Source: Amycolatopsis sacchari (GTDB lineage Bacteria > Actinomycetota > Actinomycetes > Mycobacteriales > Pseudonocardiaceae). From it: 64,000 bases of DNA. Each line of letters starts with the position of its first letter. Within the stretch, counting starts at the first letter, position 1. Below, piece by piece: positions 1 to 8,798 of this stretch. The stretch covers positions 44,529-108,528 of the forward strand of contig NZ_FORP01000024.1 of assembly GCF_900114035.1 (NCBI RefSeq). Reading direction: 5' to 3'. Made by a program: the position numbers and the translations under genes. The notes beneath the pieces were generated by a model that was not told where the DNA came from, did no database searches, and was given only the letters and a program-made list of their open reading frames with translations.

Positions 1-794
1 GCCACCCCGACGGGCTCGCGAACTCCTCGGGCCTGCTCGGCCGCTACTTCATGGACCAGACCCCGAGCCTGCTGTTCGGCCACGACCCCCACCACCCTGG
101 GTTCGAGACGATCGACCCGGCGCCGCCGGACCCGTACTACCCGCCGGTCGGTGGCGTGTACATCCCGCAGTTCGACAACGTCGAGGAGATCACCAACACC
201 CGCTTCGCGCACGGCTGGGCGATGCAGGGCACTGTCGGCAGGCTGCCCGTCCCCGAGGGCAGTCCGGGCACGGTCGGGCTCATGGGGTTCGGTGAGATGC
301 TGCCGTACCGGGACAACCGGATCACTCTGCACCCGCGCCGCAAGGACGCCTGGGGAATCCCGATCCCGCGGATCCGGCTGAGCATCACCGACAACGAGCG
401 TGCCCTGATGCGGGCGCAGGTCGCGGGCCTGCGCGACATGGCCGAGGCCAGCGGGTTCCGGGTGAACTTCGCCGGATCCGCGCTGGGGCTCGACTCGCGC
501 AAGGTGTGGCCGGACGCCGACCCGCTCAGCCGGGCGATCTTCCTCCTCGGCTTCAAGAAGAGCATGGCGATGGGCGCCGCCATCCACGAGTGCGGTGGTG
601 CCCGCATGGGCTCGGATCCGAAGACCTCGGTGCTCAACGCCTACAACCAGACCTGGGACGTGCCCAACCTGTTCGTCACTGACGCCAGCTCCTACGTCAC
701 CAACGGCGCCGTGGGCCCGACGCTGACGATCATGGCCCTCACCGCCAGGGCCTGCGAGTACATCGCCGACCAGCACGCCACCGGCGCACTGTAG
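1..794 (+). CDS. GMC-family FAD oxidoreductase, C-terminal part (left end outside window)
   Basis: The frame is open from the first complete codon at position 3, so the gene begins before the window and only about 263 C-terminal residues are visible. The C-terminal GMC substrate domain is clear: HECGGARMG, with the conserved His at 585-587, and a VTNGAVGPTLT segment with the conserved Asn at 702-704. These are the expected His/Asn catalytic pair of pyranose-oxidase-like GMC enzymes. Such enzymes oxidise a sugar hydroxyl to a ketone using FAD. It ends 12 nt before a DUF6379 beta-subunit gene and shares an operon with a C-glycoside deglycosidase-like pair, so the likely role is 3-oxidation of a glycoside. 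The FAD-binding N-terminus and any signal peptide cannot be seen. Substrate is inferred from context only. Confidence 0.88.
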   Translation, partial: HPDGLANSSGLLGRYFMDQTPSLLFGHDPHHPGFETIDPAPPDPYYPPVGGVYIPQFDNVEEITNTRFAHGWAMQGTVGRLPVPEGSPGTVGLMGFGEMLPYRDNRITLHPRRKDAWGIPIPRIRLSITDNERALMRAQVAGLRDMAEASGFRVNFAGSALGLDSRKVWPDADPLSRAIFLLGFKKSMAMGAAIHECGGARMGSDPKTSVLNAYNQTWDVPNLFVTDASSYVTNGAVGPTLTIMALTARACEYIADQHATGAL

Positions 795-806
795 AGGAGC
801 CACCCG

Positions 807-1271
807 ATGTTCGAGAACTTCCTGATCCGCGAGGACAGCCTGCGCAACGACCGCCGCGACGGCGAGGTTGTCGGCTTTTCCCTGGCCGCCCGCAACGCCA
901 ACTACCGAGGCGTGTACCTGTCCCTGCACAACGGCTACTACCTCGAGGTCGACGGCGTCGATTACCCGGTGAGCGCCCAGACCTTCGAAATCAACGGCAA
1001 ACCCCCGCGCGGCTTCGACGAAATCCGCACCGCGGTGTGGGAGCACTGGGACTACGACGACGAGGGGATCCTGCACGTCGCCGCACCCGGTGGCCTGGCA
1101 CCGGGGAAGCACACGATCCGGTTCCAGCAGTCTGTTCTCGCCGCCTACGGGTACCAACCCACCGACGAGGAATGGGTGAAGAACCCGCCCAAACCCGGAT
1201 CCGGGGCCGGCTCGGACAAGGCGCCGCAGATCATGACCTACACCCTGACGCTGACCGAGGAGGAGCACTGA
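807..1271 (+). CDS. DUF6379 / C-glycoside deglycosidase beta-subunit-like protein
   Basis: A protein of 154 residues beginning MFENFLIREDSL, preceded by GAGGAG in the right place for a ribosome binding site. The compact beta-rich sequence, with WEHWDYDDEG near the middle and a terminal YTLTLTEEE, matches my recollection of the small beta subunit of bacterial C-deglycosylases (CarC/DgpC-type, DUF6379). In those enzymes the beta chain packs on a TIM-barrel alpha chain and helps form the active site that cleaves the C-C bond of 3-keto C-glycosides. The stop codon overlaps the start of the alpha-like gene in a TGATG arrangement, which suggests coupled, equimolar synthesis. No signal peptide, so cytoplasmic. 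A role on O-glycosides by beta-elimination is also possible. Confidence 0.8.
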   Translation: MFENFLIREDSLRNDRRDGEVVGFSLAARNANYRGVYLSLHNGYYLEVDGVDYPVSAQTFEINGKPPRGFDEIRTAVWEHWDYDDEGILHVAAPGGLAPGKHTIRFQQSVLAAYGYQPTDEEWVKNPPKPGSGAGSDKAPQIMTYTLTLTEEEH

Positions 1272-2395
1272 TGACCATCCAGCGCGGGGTGTCGCTCTAC
1301 AGCTACCAGCAGGCCCAGTTCTTCAAGGACCTCGACCTGCACGCCGAGATCCGGGAGGTCGGGCAGAACCTCGACGGCGCCGACGGCATCGAGATCGTCG
1401 ACGAGATGTCCCTGCGCTACCCCGACCCGGGCGAGGAGTTCGTGCGCCAGTGGTTCGAGTGGATGCAGGCTTACGGCACGCGGCCGGTCGCGATGGACGT
1501 CGGTATGGACGTGCTGCAGTTCCGCGACCACGTGATGACCATCGAGGAGTGCGCCGACCGGCTCCGCCACGACCTCCACCTCGCCCAACGCCTCGGGTTC
1601 GGCTGCGTGCGCGTCCTGTCGGTCGTACCGATCGACGTGCTCACCGCCGCGCTCCCGCTGGCCGAGGAGCTGGACATCCGCCTCGGCAAGGAGATCCACC
1701 AGCCGATGCCGCTGGAAGGCAAGCAGGTCGGCGAGATCCTCGACGTCATCGAGCGCACCGGCACCCGCCACCTCGGCATCGTGCCCGACCTCGGCATCTT
1801 CCAGTTCCGCCCGTCCGAGGTGCAGCTGGCGTGGTTCGGCCGCCGCGGGGCACAGGCCTCGGCCCGCGATGCCGCGGTCGACCTGGCCGACCAGCTGCAC
1901 CGGCACGAGGCGCCGTTCGGATTCGTCGACCTGTCCTACAGCACCGCCGGCAACCTGCGCAGCGACTTCCGCCGGTTCCTCACCACGGGCGAGTGCGACC
2001 CCGCGTTCACCGACACCTTCCACGGCCTGCGCAAGTACACCGAGGAGCGTGTCGAGAACCCGCAGGAGATCGACTACACCGTCGTCGCCGAGGCCATCAT
2101 GCTCTCCGACACCAAGGCCGACACGCTGCGCGAACTCGCTCCGCACGTCACCCACGTCCACGGCAAGTTCAACAACATGTCGCCCGTACCCGGGCAACCC
2201 GGCCGGTTCCAGGAGCTGTCCATCGACTACGAGGCAGCGATCGGCGCGCTCAAGGCCGGCGGGTTCGACGGCTACATCAACTCCGAATACGAGGGGCAGC
2301 GCTACTTCCAGGACAGCGGCCGCGAAGACCTCGCCGACGAGGTGGACCAGGTCCGGCGGCACCAGGAAATGCTGGGAAGGTTGCTGGCGGCATGA
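1271..2395 (+). CDS. TIM-barrel sugar isomerase/epimerase-like, probable C-glycoside deglycosidase alpha subunit
   Basis: The ATG at 1271 overlaps the previous stop and gives a 374-residue protein; a longer in-frame extension upstream lies inside the preceding gene and is discarded. It has the sugar phosphate isomerase/epimerase (AP endonuclease 2-like) TIM-barrel fold. Candidate metal ligands are E141 in GKEIHQP, D173 in VPDLGIF, a His in HVHGKF (295/297) and E339 in NSEYEGQ. H143 beside the first ligand is the candidate general base. The pairing with a DUF6379 beta subunit and an upstream GMC oxidase matches C-deglycosylation operons, where the alpha-beta complex splits a 3-keto C-glycoside into aglycone and an anhydro-keto sugar. 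Cytoplasmic; the exact substrate is unknown. Confidence 0.82.
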   Translation: MTIQRGVSLYSYQQAQFFKDLDLHAEIREVGQNLDGADGIEIVDEMSLRYPDPGEEFVRQWFEWMQAYGTRPVAMDVGMDVLQFRDHVMTIEECADRLRHDLHLAQRLGFGCVRVLSVVPIDVLTAALPLAEELDIRLGKEIHQPMPLEGKQVGEILDVIERTGTRHLGIVPDLGIFQFRPSEVQLAWFGRRGAQASARDAAVDLADQLHRHEAPFGFVDLSYSTAGNLRSDFRRFLTTGECDPAFTDTFHGLRKYTEERVENPQEIDYTVVAEAIMLSDTKADTLRELAPHVTHVHGKFNNMSPVPGQPGRFQELSIDYEAAIGALKAGGFDGYINSEYEGQRYFQDSGREDLADEVDQVRRHQEMLGRLLAA

Positions 2396-3561
2396 AACTG
2401 GTGGCCTACATCGGTTCCTACCGCGACGAGTCCGGCGACGGCGGCGGCATCACCGTGCTCGCCGTGAGCCGCGACGGCCGGTCCCTGACCCCGGTGAGCC
2501 AGGTGCCCGAGCCCAGGGAAGCCGGTTACCTCGCCTACCTCGACGGCACCCTGTACGCGGTCGACGAACGCAAAACCGACGGCCGGGGACCGGTCGAACC
2601 AGCGGCGAGCGTGCACGCGTTCGCCGTCGACCCGCGCGACGGCAGCCTGACCTGGCTGAACTCCCGGCTCGCGCCCGGACCCCGGCCCACCTTCCTGAGC
2701 ACGGACGGGCGGGTCCTGGTCACCGCCAACCACGGCGACTTCGACCACGTCGAACACGTGGTGCGCACCCCCGACGGCGGGTGGACCGTCGAGTACCTCT
2801 ACGACGACTCCACCGTCATCCTCTACGGCCTGGAGGACGACGGGCGCCTCGGCGAGATCCGGGACCTGCACGTCCTGACCGGGCACGGCAAGGACCCCAA
2901 CAGTTCACCCCAGGCGGGCGGGCACGGGCAGGCCAGCCCGCACGCGCACTGCGCCGTCATCGACCCCTCCGGCCGCCACGTGCTCGTCTGCGACAAGGGC
3001 ACAGACCGGATCCTGGTCTTCGCCCTCGGCGACACTCTGGAGCTGGAGTCCGCCTACGCCTTCGAGGAGGAGACCGGGCCGCGACACCTGGCCTTCGAGC
3101 CGGGCACCGGCCGGGTGTTCGTCACCTGCGAGTTCTCCTCCGAACTGGCGTCGTTCGACTTCGACGCGACGTCGGGAGCGCTGCGATTGCTGGACCGGGT
3201 GTCCACTGTGGCGTCCGGCTACCAGGGCCGCAACGAACCGGCTGAGGTCCGTGTCCACCCCAGCGGGGGCTATGTCTACGTCAACAACCGCGGCGAGGAT
3301 TCACTGGCCTGGTTCCGCGCCGACCACGAGGGACGACTGCTCCGGCTCGGGCACGTGCCACTGGCACGCTCGGTCCACCCCGGTCTCGCGGCGCGCAGCT
3401 TCGCCTTCGACCCCACCGGAAGTTTCCTGCTGCTGGCCGACCGTCCCGCGGGACTCGTCCGCTCCTTCGCCGTCGACGCCGACGACGGCCAAGTCTGTCC
3501 ACTCACGACGGTGGCCGTCGCCGAGCCGTCGTTCGTCGTCTTCGCGGAGGTGAGCGGATGA
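2392..3561 (+). CDS. Lactonase-family seven-bladed beta-propeller protein
   Basis: The start ATG at 2392 overlaps the upstream stop by 4 nt (ATGA). The 389-residue product has repeated propeller-like strands (for example VAYIGSY, FVTCEF, VYVNNRG, FAFDPTGSFLLLADR) typical of the YbhE/6-phosphogluconolactonase-like lactonase family. Members of this family hydrolyse sugar lactones in the cytoplasm. In this operon it could open a lactone produced when an oxidised sugar is further processed after cleavage from the aglycone; that step is inferred. No signal peptide is visible. The gene ends with another 4-nt overlap, so it is translated as part of one polycistronic unit with its neighbours. Confidence 0.82.
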   Translation: MKLVAYIGSYRDESGDGGGITVLAVSRDGRSLTPVSQVPEPREAGYLAYLDGTLYAVDERKTDGRGPVEPAASVHAFAVDPRDGSLTWLNSRLAPGPRPTFLSTDGRVLVTANHGDFDHVEHVVRTPDGGWTVEYLYDDSTVILYGLEDDGRLGEIRDLHVLTGHGKDPNSSPQAGGHGQASPHAHCAVIDPSGRHVLVCDKGTDRILVFALGDTLELESAYAFEEETGPRHLAFEPGTGRVFVTCEFSSELASFDFDATSGALRLLDRVSTVASGYQGRNEPAEVRVHPSGGYVYVNNRGEDSLAWFRADHEGRLLRLGHVPLARSVHPGLAARSFAFDPTGSFLLLADRPAGLVRSFAVDADDGQVCPLTTVAVAEPSFVVFAEVSG

Positions 3562-4640
3562 ACGTGGTCATCCTGGGAACCGGAATGATCGGGGAGGTCC
3601 ACCGCCGGGCGGCCGTCCTGGCGGGCGCGCGGATCATCGGCGCGATGGCCTCCACACCACGGCGTTCGGCGGAGGTCGCGCTGCGGTGGGGGACCGAACC
3701 GGTCCGTTCCCTCGACCAGCTGGCCCGGCTGGCACCCGATGTCGTGCACGTGTGCAGCCCCAACAGCCTGCACGCCGAGCACGTCGAAGCGGCCCTCGAC
3801 GCCGGCGCGCACGTCATCTGCGAGAAGCCGCTCGCCGTCGGCAGGTCGCTCACCGAGCGCCTCGCCCGGTTGGCCGAGGAACGCGGCAAGGTCGCGACGG
3901 TGCCCTTCGTGTACCGGTTCCACCCCCTGGTGCGGGAGATCCGGGCGCGGGTCGTCGCGGGCGAGTTCGGGCGCTGGCAGCTGCTGCACGGCAGCTACCT
4001 GCAGGACTGGCTGCTGTCCCCTGAGGCCACCAGCTGGCGCGTCGACTCCGCGGCCGGCGGACCGTCCCGCGCCTTCGCCGACATCGGCTCGCATTGGTGC
4101 GACCTGATGGAGTTCGTGACCGGCGAACGCATCGCGACCGTCCTCGCGGCCATGACCACCACGGTGCCCGAACGCCCGATCCGGGGCTCGGTGCGCGCAG
4201 TGGACACCGAGGACGCGGCGACCGTGCTGTTCACCACCCACTCGGGTGTCCTCGGCTCCGTGACGGTCTCGCAGGTGTCCGCGGGCCGGAAGAACCGGCT
4301 GTGGTTCGAGTTCGACGGGCAGCACCGATCGGCGGTCTTCGACCAGGAGAACCCGGAGACCGTCTGGCTCGGCTCGGAAGCCTCGGCGGAAGTCCTCGCG
4401 CGGGGCGCCGATTCCGCCTCGGCCGAGCACCGCAGGCTGTCGACGTTGCCACCCGGCCACCCGCAGGGCTACGCGCAGTGCTTCGACAACTTCGTCGCCG
4501 ACACCTACGCCACCATCCGCGGTGAGAAGCGCGACGGCCTGCCCACCTTCGCCGACGGCAACCGCTCGGCACACATCGTCGACGCCGTCGTCGAATCGGC
4601 ACGAACCGGGCAGTGGACCCCGGTGCGGGAGGAATCATGA
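3558..4640 (+). CDS. Gfo/Idh/MocA-family NAD(P)-dependent oxidoreductase
   Basis: A 360-residue protein with an N-terminal Rossmann fold (GTGMIG at residues 7-12) and the family motif E89-K90-P91, where the lysine contacts cofactor and substrate. The C-terminal half is the family's open beta-sheet substrate domain, with [18 protein letters not shown] carrying the expected Asp and His. These enzymes oxidise or reduce sugar hydroxyl or keto groups. In some known C-glycoside operons a Gfo/Idh/MocA enzyme carries out or reverses the 3-oxidation; here a GMC oxidase is also present, so this enzyme may instead reduce the released 3-keto sugar. Start ATG overlaps the preceding stop by 4 nt. Confidence 0.88.
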   Translation: MNVVILGTGMIGEVHRRAAVLAGARIIGAMASTPRRSAEVALRWGTEPVRSLDQLARLAPDVVHVCSPNSLHAEHVEAALDAGAHVICEKPLAVGRSLTERLARLAEERGKVATVPFVYRFHPLVREIRARVVAGEFGRWQLLHGSYLQDWLLSPEATSWRVDSAAGGPSRAFADIGSHWCDLMEFVTGERIATVLAAMTTTVPERPIRGSVRAVDTEDAATVLFTTHSGVLGSVTVSQVSAGRKNRLWFEFDGQHRSAVFDQENPETVWLGSEASAEVLARGADSASAEHRRLSTLPPGHPQGYAQCFDNFVADTYATIRGEKRDGLPTFADGNRSAHIVDAVVESARTGQWTPVREES

Positions 4641-5644
4641 ACCAGCCGGTCACGCTGTTCACGGGGCAATGGGCTGACCTGCCGCTGGAGGAGGTGGCGA
4701 AGCTCGCCGCAGGATGGGGCTACGACGGTCTCGAACTCGCCTGCTCCGGCGACCACCTCGACGTCTGGCGCGCCGCCGAGGACACGGACTACCTGGACAG
4801 CCGGCGCCGCATCCTCGACCAGCACGGGCTGAAACTGTTCGCCATCTCCAACCACCTCACCGGACAGGCCGTCTGCGACGACCCCATCGACTTCCGGCAC
4901 GAAGCCATCGTCCGGCCGCGCGTGTGGGGGGACGGGAACGCCGAAGGCGTCCGGCGGCGGGCCGCGGAGGAGATGCGGCTGACCGCACAGGTAGCCCGCA
5001 AACTCGGCGTCGACACCGTCGTCGGATTCACCGGCTCGAAGATCTGGCCCTACGTCGCGATGTTCCCGCCCGTCCCGGAGTCCGTCATCGACGCCGGCTA
5101 CGAGGACTTCGCTCGACGCTGGAACCCCATCCTCGACGTGTTCGACAGCGAGGGCGTCCGCTTCGCCCACGAAGTCCACCCCAGCGAAATCGCCTACGAC
5201 TACTGGTCCAGTGTGCGCACCCTCGACGCCATCGACCACCGCGCCGCCTTCGGGTTCAACTGGGACCCCTCGCACATGATGTGGCAGAACATCGACCCGG
5301 TCGGCTTCATCTGGGACTTCCGCGACCGCATTTACCACGTCGACTGCAAGGACACCCGTCTCCGCCCACCCCACGGCCGCGCCGGTGTCCTCGGTTCACA
5401 CCTGCCCTGGGGCGACCCGCGCCGCGGGTGGGACTTCGTCTCCACCGGCCACGGCGACGTCCCCTGGGAGGACGCGTTCCGGACCCTGCGCGCCATCGGA
5501 TACACCGGCCCGATCTCCGTCGAATGGGAAGACGCCGGCATGGACCGCCTCCAGGGCGCCGCCGAAGCGGTCGGCTTCGTGCGCTCACTGTTGTGGCAGC
5601 CCCCGTCCGCGCGCTTCGACGCGGCCTTCGATCAGCGCCAGTAA
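4637..5644 (+). CDS. Sugar phosphate isomerase/epimerase family TIM-barrel protein
   Basis: The start at ATG 4637 (MNQPVTLF) is preceded by GGGAGGA and overlaps the upstream stop by 4 nt; a GTG 24 nt upstream is less likely. The 335-residue protein has a metal site of the xylose-isomerase-like TIM-barrel type: E179 (AHEVHPSE), D210 with H213 (NWDPSHMMW), H234 (YHVDCKD) and E296/E298 (VEWEDAG). It is only distantly similar to the alpha-subunit-like gene of the same operon, so it is a second, independent isomerase rather than a duplicate. It may interconvert or epimerise the keto-sugar product. This is the last gene of the operon; about 260 bp without a gene follow. Confidence 0.85.
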   Translation: MNQPVTLFTGQWADLPLEEVAKLAAGWGYDGLELACSGDHLDVWRAAEDTDYLDSRRRILDQHGLKLFAISNHLTGQAVCDDPIDFRHEAIVRPRVWGDGNAEGVRRRAAEEMRLTAQVARKLGVDTVVGFTGSKIWPYVAMFPPVPESVIDAGYEDFARRWNPILDVFDSEGVRFAHEVHPSEIAYDYWSSVRTLDAIDHRAAFGFNWDPSHMMWQNIDPVGFIWDFRDRIYHVDCKDTRLRPPHGRAGVLGSHLPWGDPRRGWDFVSTGHGDVPWEDAFRTLRAIGYTGPISVEWEDAGMDRLQGAAEAVGFVRSLLWQPPSARFDAAFDQRQ

Positions 5645-5902
5645 GGTTGATCAGCGGTTGGTACTCGCTGGCTACCGCCAACGGCGGGTGAGAGGTGAGG
5701 TCACCCCGACGAATTCCTGGGAGTCCTCGACCCCGGCAGCCCTCTTCGTGGACGGCGCATGAGCACCACTGAGCATGGTAGCCCGATCGAATGCACCGAG
5801 CCCGTTACGCGGGTTCGCGGTTCGTGTTCCAGATAGAGCTGCGCAGCTGGACCGACGTCGGGCGTTCGAACGCGACACTCCGCGCGGTGGCGATCTGGCG
5901 AT

Positions 5903-6361
5903 TCACGCGCCCGTGGCGACGAGGGTGTGAAGTGGTTCGGGGTCGTGCTCGGCGAGGTAGCGGTAGCTCTGCGGCGGCCGAAATGCAGCGTAGTCGCGGA
6001 GCCAGGCGAGTTCGTATGGCGTGTGGAGGCGCTGTGGTGAGTCGAGGGTCAGGCAAGTGCCGGCTTCGACGCCGGCGAGGTAGTTGTCGAACTCGGCGCG
6101 TGACAGTGCGAGGTTCTTCCGATGGCGCCGCCACAGTCGGGTGGGGGTGTCGGTGTGTACCGAGGTGAGCCGGGCGACGCCGACGACCGACATGATCGGG
6201 GCGCTGGCGTAGATGATGATGGTGGTACCGGGTTGGGCCGAGACCCGGGTTCGGCGGAGTTCCACGGTCTTGCTGCCGTCGAGGATGGCCTGGGCGAAGC
6301 GTGGGCGGAGCGACATGAGCAGTGGTCGTTCGTCGGTGCGCTCTGAGGCCTGCTTCGTCAC
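5903..6361 (-). CDS. ASCH-domain protein
   Basis: Read from GTG at 6361 this encodes 152 residues; the same frame stays open to an ATG at 6454, but the extra segment is proline/arginine-rich and looks like leader. The core begins MSLRPRFAQAILDGSKTVEL, the hallmark of ASCH domains (PUA-like fold, RNA-binding candidates), followed by RRTRV and IIIYASAP. The stop of the larger GNAT-PIN gene upstream on the same strand lies 106 nt before this start, so the two may be co-transcribed. ASCH proteins have been proposed to act on RNA or modified bases, and some occur with toxins or helicases. Its actual role here is unknown. It is transcribed against the upstream catabolic operon. Confidence 0.72.
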   Translation of the reverse strand: MTKQASERTDERPLLMSLRPRFAQAILDGSKTVELRRTRVSAQPGTTIIIYASAPIMSVVGVARLTSVHTDTPTRLWRRHRKNLALSRAEFDNYLAGVEAGTCLTLDSPQRLHTPYELAWLRDYAAFRPPQSYRYLAEHDPEPLHTLVATGA

Positions 6362-6467
6362 AGCCGGTGACCTTACCGGGAGGGGAAGCGGTAGCTGACC
6401 CCTGGTGCGACCGGACATGAGGGGAACACTAGTTCGATTGATCGACATTGTCACGGGGCCGCGGCTG

Positions 6468-8531
6468 CTACTGCGTGCCGGTTCCCTCCCGGTAGATCTT
6501 GCCGAAGAGCTTGGCCGGGATGCGCCGGGTGCTCATGAACGCCGTGGGCCCTTCGCCCACTTGCTCGCGGTAGCGGTGGTAACGGCGCAGTGATACGGGT
6601 GCCCGGAAGATCTCCGTGTTGGAGATGCGGAGGGCTTCGGCTTGCTGGCGACCTCGTGCTGCGCGGGTGACCGCGGCCAGGTCGAACACGCCGTAGTAGG
6701 ACAGCGCCGCATGCAGATTCTCCGGGCTGTCGATCATCAGCCCATCGAGCTGTGAGGCGGCGAAGAAGTGCCCGCTGCCGGTGCCCTTGCCTGTCGAGAG
6801 CCAGAGGACGCGTCCGGGCTCGGCGAGGGGGCTGTTGCCGACGCTGTGGTAATAGACGTGTTCCCGTCCCAGGGACAGTTGTGGGTCGCGGGGCACGATG
6901 CCGTCGGGGTACCCGAACAGCTCGTGCGCGTACCCGCTTCTGATCGGAACGACGAAGCAGGGCAGCTCGCTGTCCAGCAGTTTGGCTGGCCACCAGGCGT
7001 GCTCGAGCCTCGCCGCCGCGTGAGCGGTCAGGGCAGGGTTCAGGAGTGGCGCGGCACCGAGACCGGCGGCCCGGAGGGCGCCGTTGGCCGCGCTCACCAC
7101 CTCGCGTGCAGTGCCGCAGACGTCGACGACGGGTGCGTACCAACGGCCGTCCACGTGGGTCATCAACTCGAAGTCGGCCGCTTGCTCGACCCGCAGTGCC
7201 AGGTGGGGGTCGGCGATCTCGACGAGGTTGGCCCCCGCCTCCCGTGCTTGTTGCTTGAACAGCCAGAGGAGGTGCCTGGCGAGCGTGTCGCCCATAGGGT
7301 GGTCGGCTACCCGCAGGAGGGGCACGGACCAGCGCTTGCCTTCGAGGTAGCCGCAGTACAGGGCGATCGCGCGACCGTCGTCGCCGTGAACCAGCCACGG
7401 TCCTTGTCCGCCTTGGATCAGTTGCTCAACACGTTCTTGCAGGTCGCGCTTGCGTTCGCCGCCGGTTTTCGCGAGGAAGGCCGCGAGTTCGCGTCTGAGT
7501 CCGGCCCCAGCTCGGGCGTGGCTGAAGCTGCTACCGGACAAGGCTACCTGGCGAAACGCTTCGGCGTTGGCGAGTTCGTCCAGGTGGAGGACCACGTAGG
7601 TCGGGGTCATGATCTTCATGCCGGTGAGGTTCCGGATGGCAGGGGCGAGGAGCTTGATCAGGCCCTCGTCCCACGTGAGGAACACGCTGAGGCCGGCAGC
7701 CGCCGCATGCGACACCTGCAACAAGTCGCTGCGGTCCTGCTCGGTTGCCGGGTATCCGGGCTCATCCGCGCGAATGACTTCCAGCAGCTGATCGTGCAGC
7801 GATTCTGCTGCGGCGCGGTCGGCATGGATCGTTGGGTAGGTGTCGATCGCTTGTACCAGGGGTTGCCGGCCGTCGCGGCTGGTGCGATCGAGCTCGGCGT
7901 GCATACCCGAGGTGATCACCAGCTGAAGCCGTCCCGCGAGATGGTCGGCGATGAGGAAGTCCGAGCGGTGCCGTCGTGCCGCAGGGGCGGCCAGATCGCG
8001 GACGATGTTGAGGTCAACCGCCGCCCGTAGCTCGACCGGCTGCTCGAACTCGGTGAAGAGGTCCGGATGACCGTGGTCCTTCCACCACACGGTCATGGGG
8101 GCTCGGTCGCGCCCCCGGCCTGTGGTTCGTGCCCGGGCTTTGAAGCCCAGGCTGGACCACGTCTGCTCGAGCCCGTAGTCGTCACGGCACTTGGCGCGAA
8201 CGCCCAGCCGATCCTGGTGGCGGCGCGTGATCTCGTCGACGAGAGCACGAGCGACGCCGGTGCCACGTGCGTCCGGCTCGACGCACAGGTGGGTCAAGGA
8301 GACCTCGTTGCGGGGGAGGCGGTACAGGGCATATCCGATCAACGCACCGGCCCGCTCGTCGCGTGCAATGAGCAACCGCGATTGCTCCGCGGCCTCTTCG
8401 AACGCGGCGTAGGGCAACTGCCCCAGCCGGCCGATGAACCGGTTGCCGAGATCGATGACGGCCTGATAGCCGTCTCGATCCTCGGGCGCAAGTGGCACTA
8501 CCTGGACCTGCGAATCGCCCATGAGGTTCAA
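6468..8531 (-). CDS. Large composite protein: GNAT acetyltransferase + PIN-like nuclease domain + uncharacterised C-terminus
   Basis: The protein has 687 residues (or 684 from the ATG at residue 4). Residues about 10-155 form a GNAT acetyltransferase, with acetyl-CoA motif VEPDARGTGVARALV at 84-98. Residues about 165-325 look like a PIN nuclease: candidate acidic residues are D173 (VDLN), E213 (HAEL), D268 (DRSDLL) and D288 (TWDEG). Residues 330-470 (YCGYLEGKRWSVPLL, ADHPMGDTLARHLLWLF) resemble a second degenerate acyltransferase-like module, and the C-terminus (575-687) has short blocks such as RVLWLSTGKGTGSGHFF that I cannot assign. The neighbour downstream is an ASCH protein. The set could be a toxin, RNA-processing or defence module; no function is proven. 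Confidence 0.78.
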   Translation of the reverse strand: MNLMGDSQVQVVPLAPEDRDGYQAVIDLGNRFIGRLGQLPYAAFEEAAEQSRLLIARDERAGALIGYALYRLPRNEVSLTHLCVEPDARGTGVARALVDEITRRHQDRLGVRAKCRDDYGLEQTWSSLGFKARARTTGRGRDRAPMTVWWKDHGHPDLFTEFEQPVELRAAVDLNIVRDLAAPAARRHRSDFLIADHLAGRLQLVITSGMHAELDRTSRDGRQPLVQAIDTYPTIHADRAAAESLHDQLLEVIRADEPGYPATEQDRSDLLQVSHAAAAGLSVFLTWDEGLIKLLAPAIRNLTGMKIMTPTYVVLHLDELANAEAFRQVALSGSSFSHARAGAGLRRELAAFLAKTGGERKRDLQERVEQLIQGGQGPWLVHGDDGRAIALYCGYLEGKRWSVPLLRVADHPMGDTLARHLLWLFKQQAREAGANLVEIADPHLALRVEQAADFELMTHVDGRWYAPVVDVCGTAREVVSAANGALRAAGLGAAPLLNPALTAHAAARLEHAWWPAKLLDSELPCFVVPIRSGYAHELFGYPDGIVPRDPQLSLGREHVYYHSVGNSPLAEPGRVLWLSTGKGTGSGHFFAASQLDGLMIDSPENLHAALSYYGVFDLAAVTRAARGRQQAEALRISNTEIFRAPVSLRRYHRYREQVGEGPTAFMSTRRIPAKLFGKIYREGTGTQ

Positions 8532-8740
8532 GCATGGACGATCAGCGGCGCCGCGGAGCCAGAACAGTGATCAACCACCCAGTTGGCATAGTGAGTGAAG
8601 CGGGCCGGTTAGGCTGTCCAGCCGTTCTCGAACCGCGGATTCGTTCGCGCAATGCGCCGTGGGGAGCACGGTGGGGGAGCACCTTGGGAGCAGCCTTGCG
8701 TGCCGAGCGGACCGGAACGGTCCTCAACCGACCTGAACCA

Positions 8741-8785
8741 ACCGCGCTGACCTGCAGGAGTCAGATTTCCGCAGGTCAGCGCGGT
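8741..8785. repeat. Perfect 15-bp inverted repeat (hairpin)
   Basis: ACCGCGCTGACCTGC at 8741-8755 is exactly complementary to GCAGGTCAGCGCGGT at 8771-8785, with a 15-nt loop. There is no T-tract after it, so it is not a classic terminator. It ends 13 nt before a truncated tRNA-Val, so it could be part of an integration end, for example a recombinase arm site. Confidence 0.8.
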
Positions 8786-8798
8786 AGCGCGTACATAG

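Noticed and set aside
1450..2391. N-terminal extension of the beta-propeller frame
   Set aside because: The region upstream of ATG 2392 is an Arg/Pro/His-rich shadow of the alpha-like gene; ATGA overlap marks the true start.
5645..5902. Possible small gene between the glycoside operon and the ASCH gene
   Set aside because: Only short frames with no codon bias or ribosome binding site; treated as non-coding sequence with nothing recognised.
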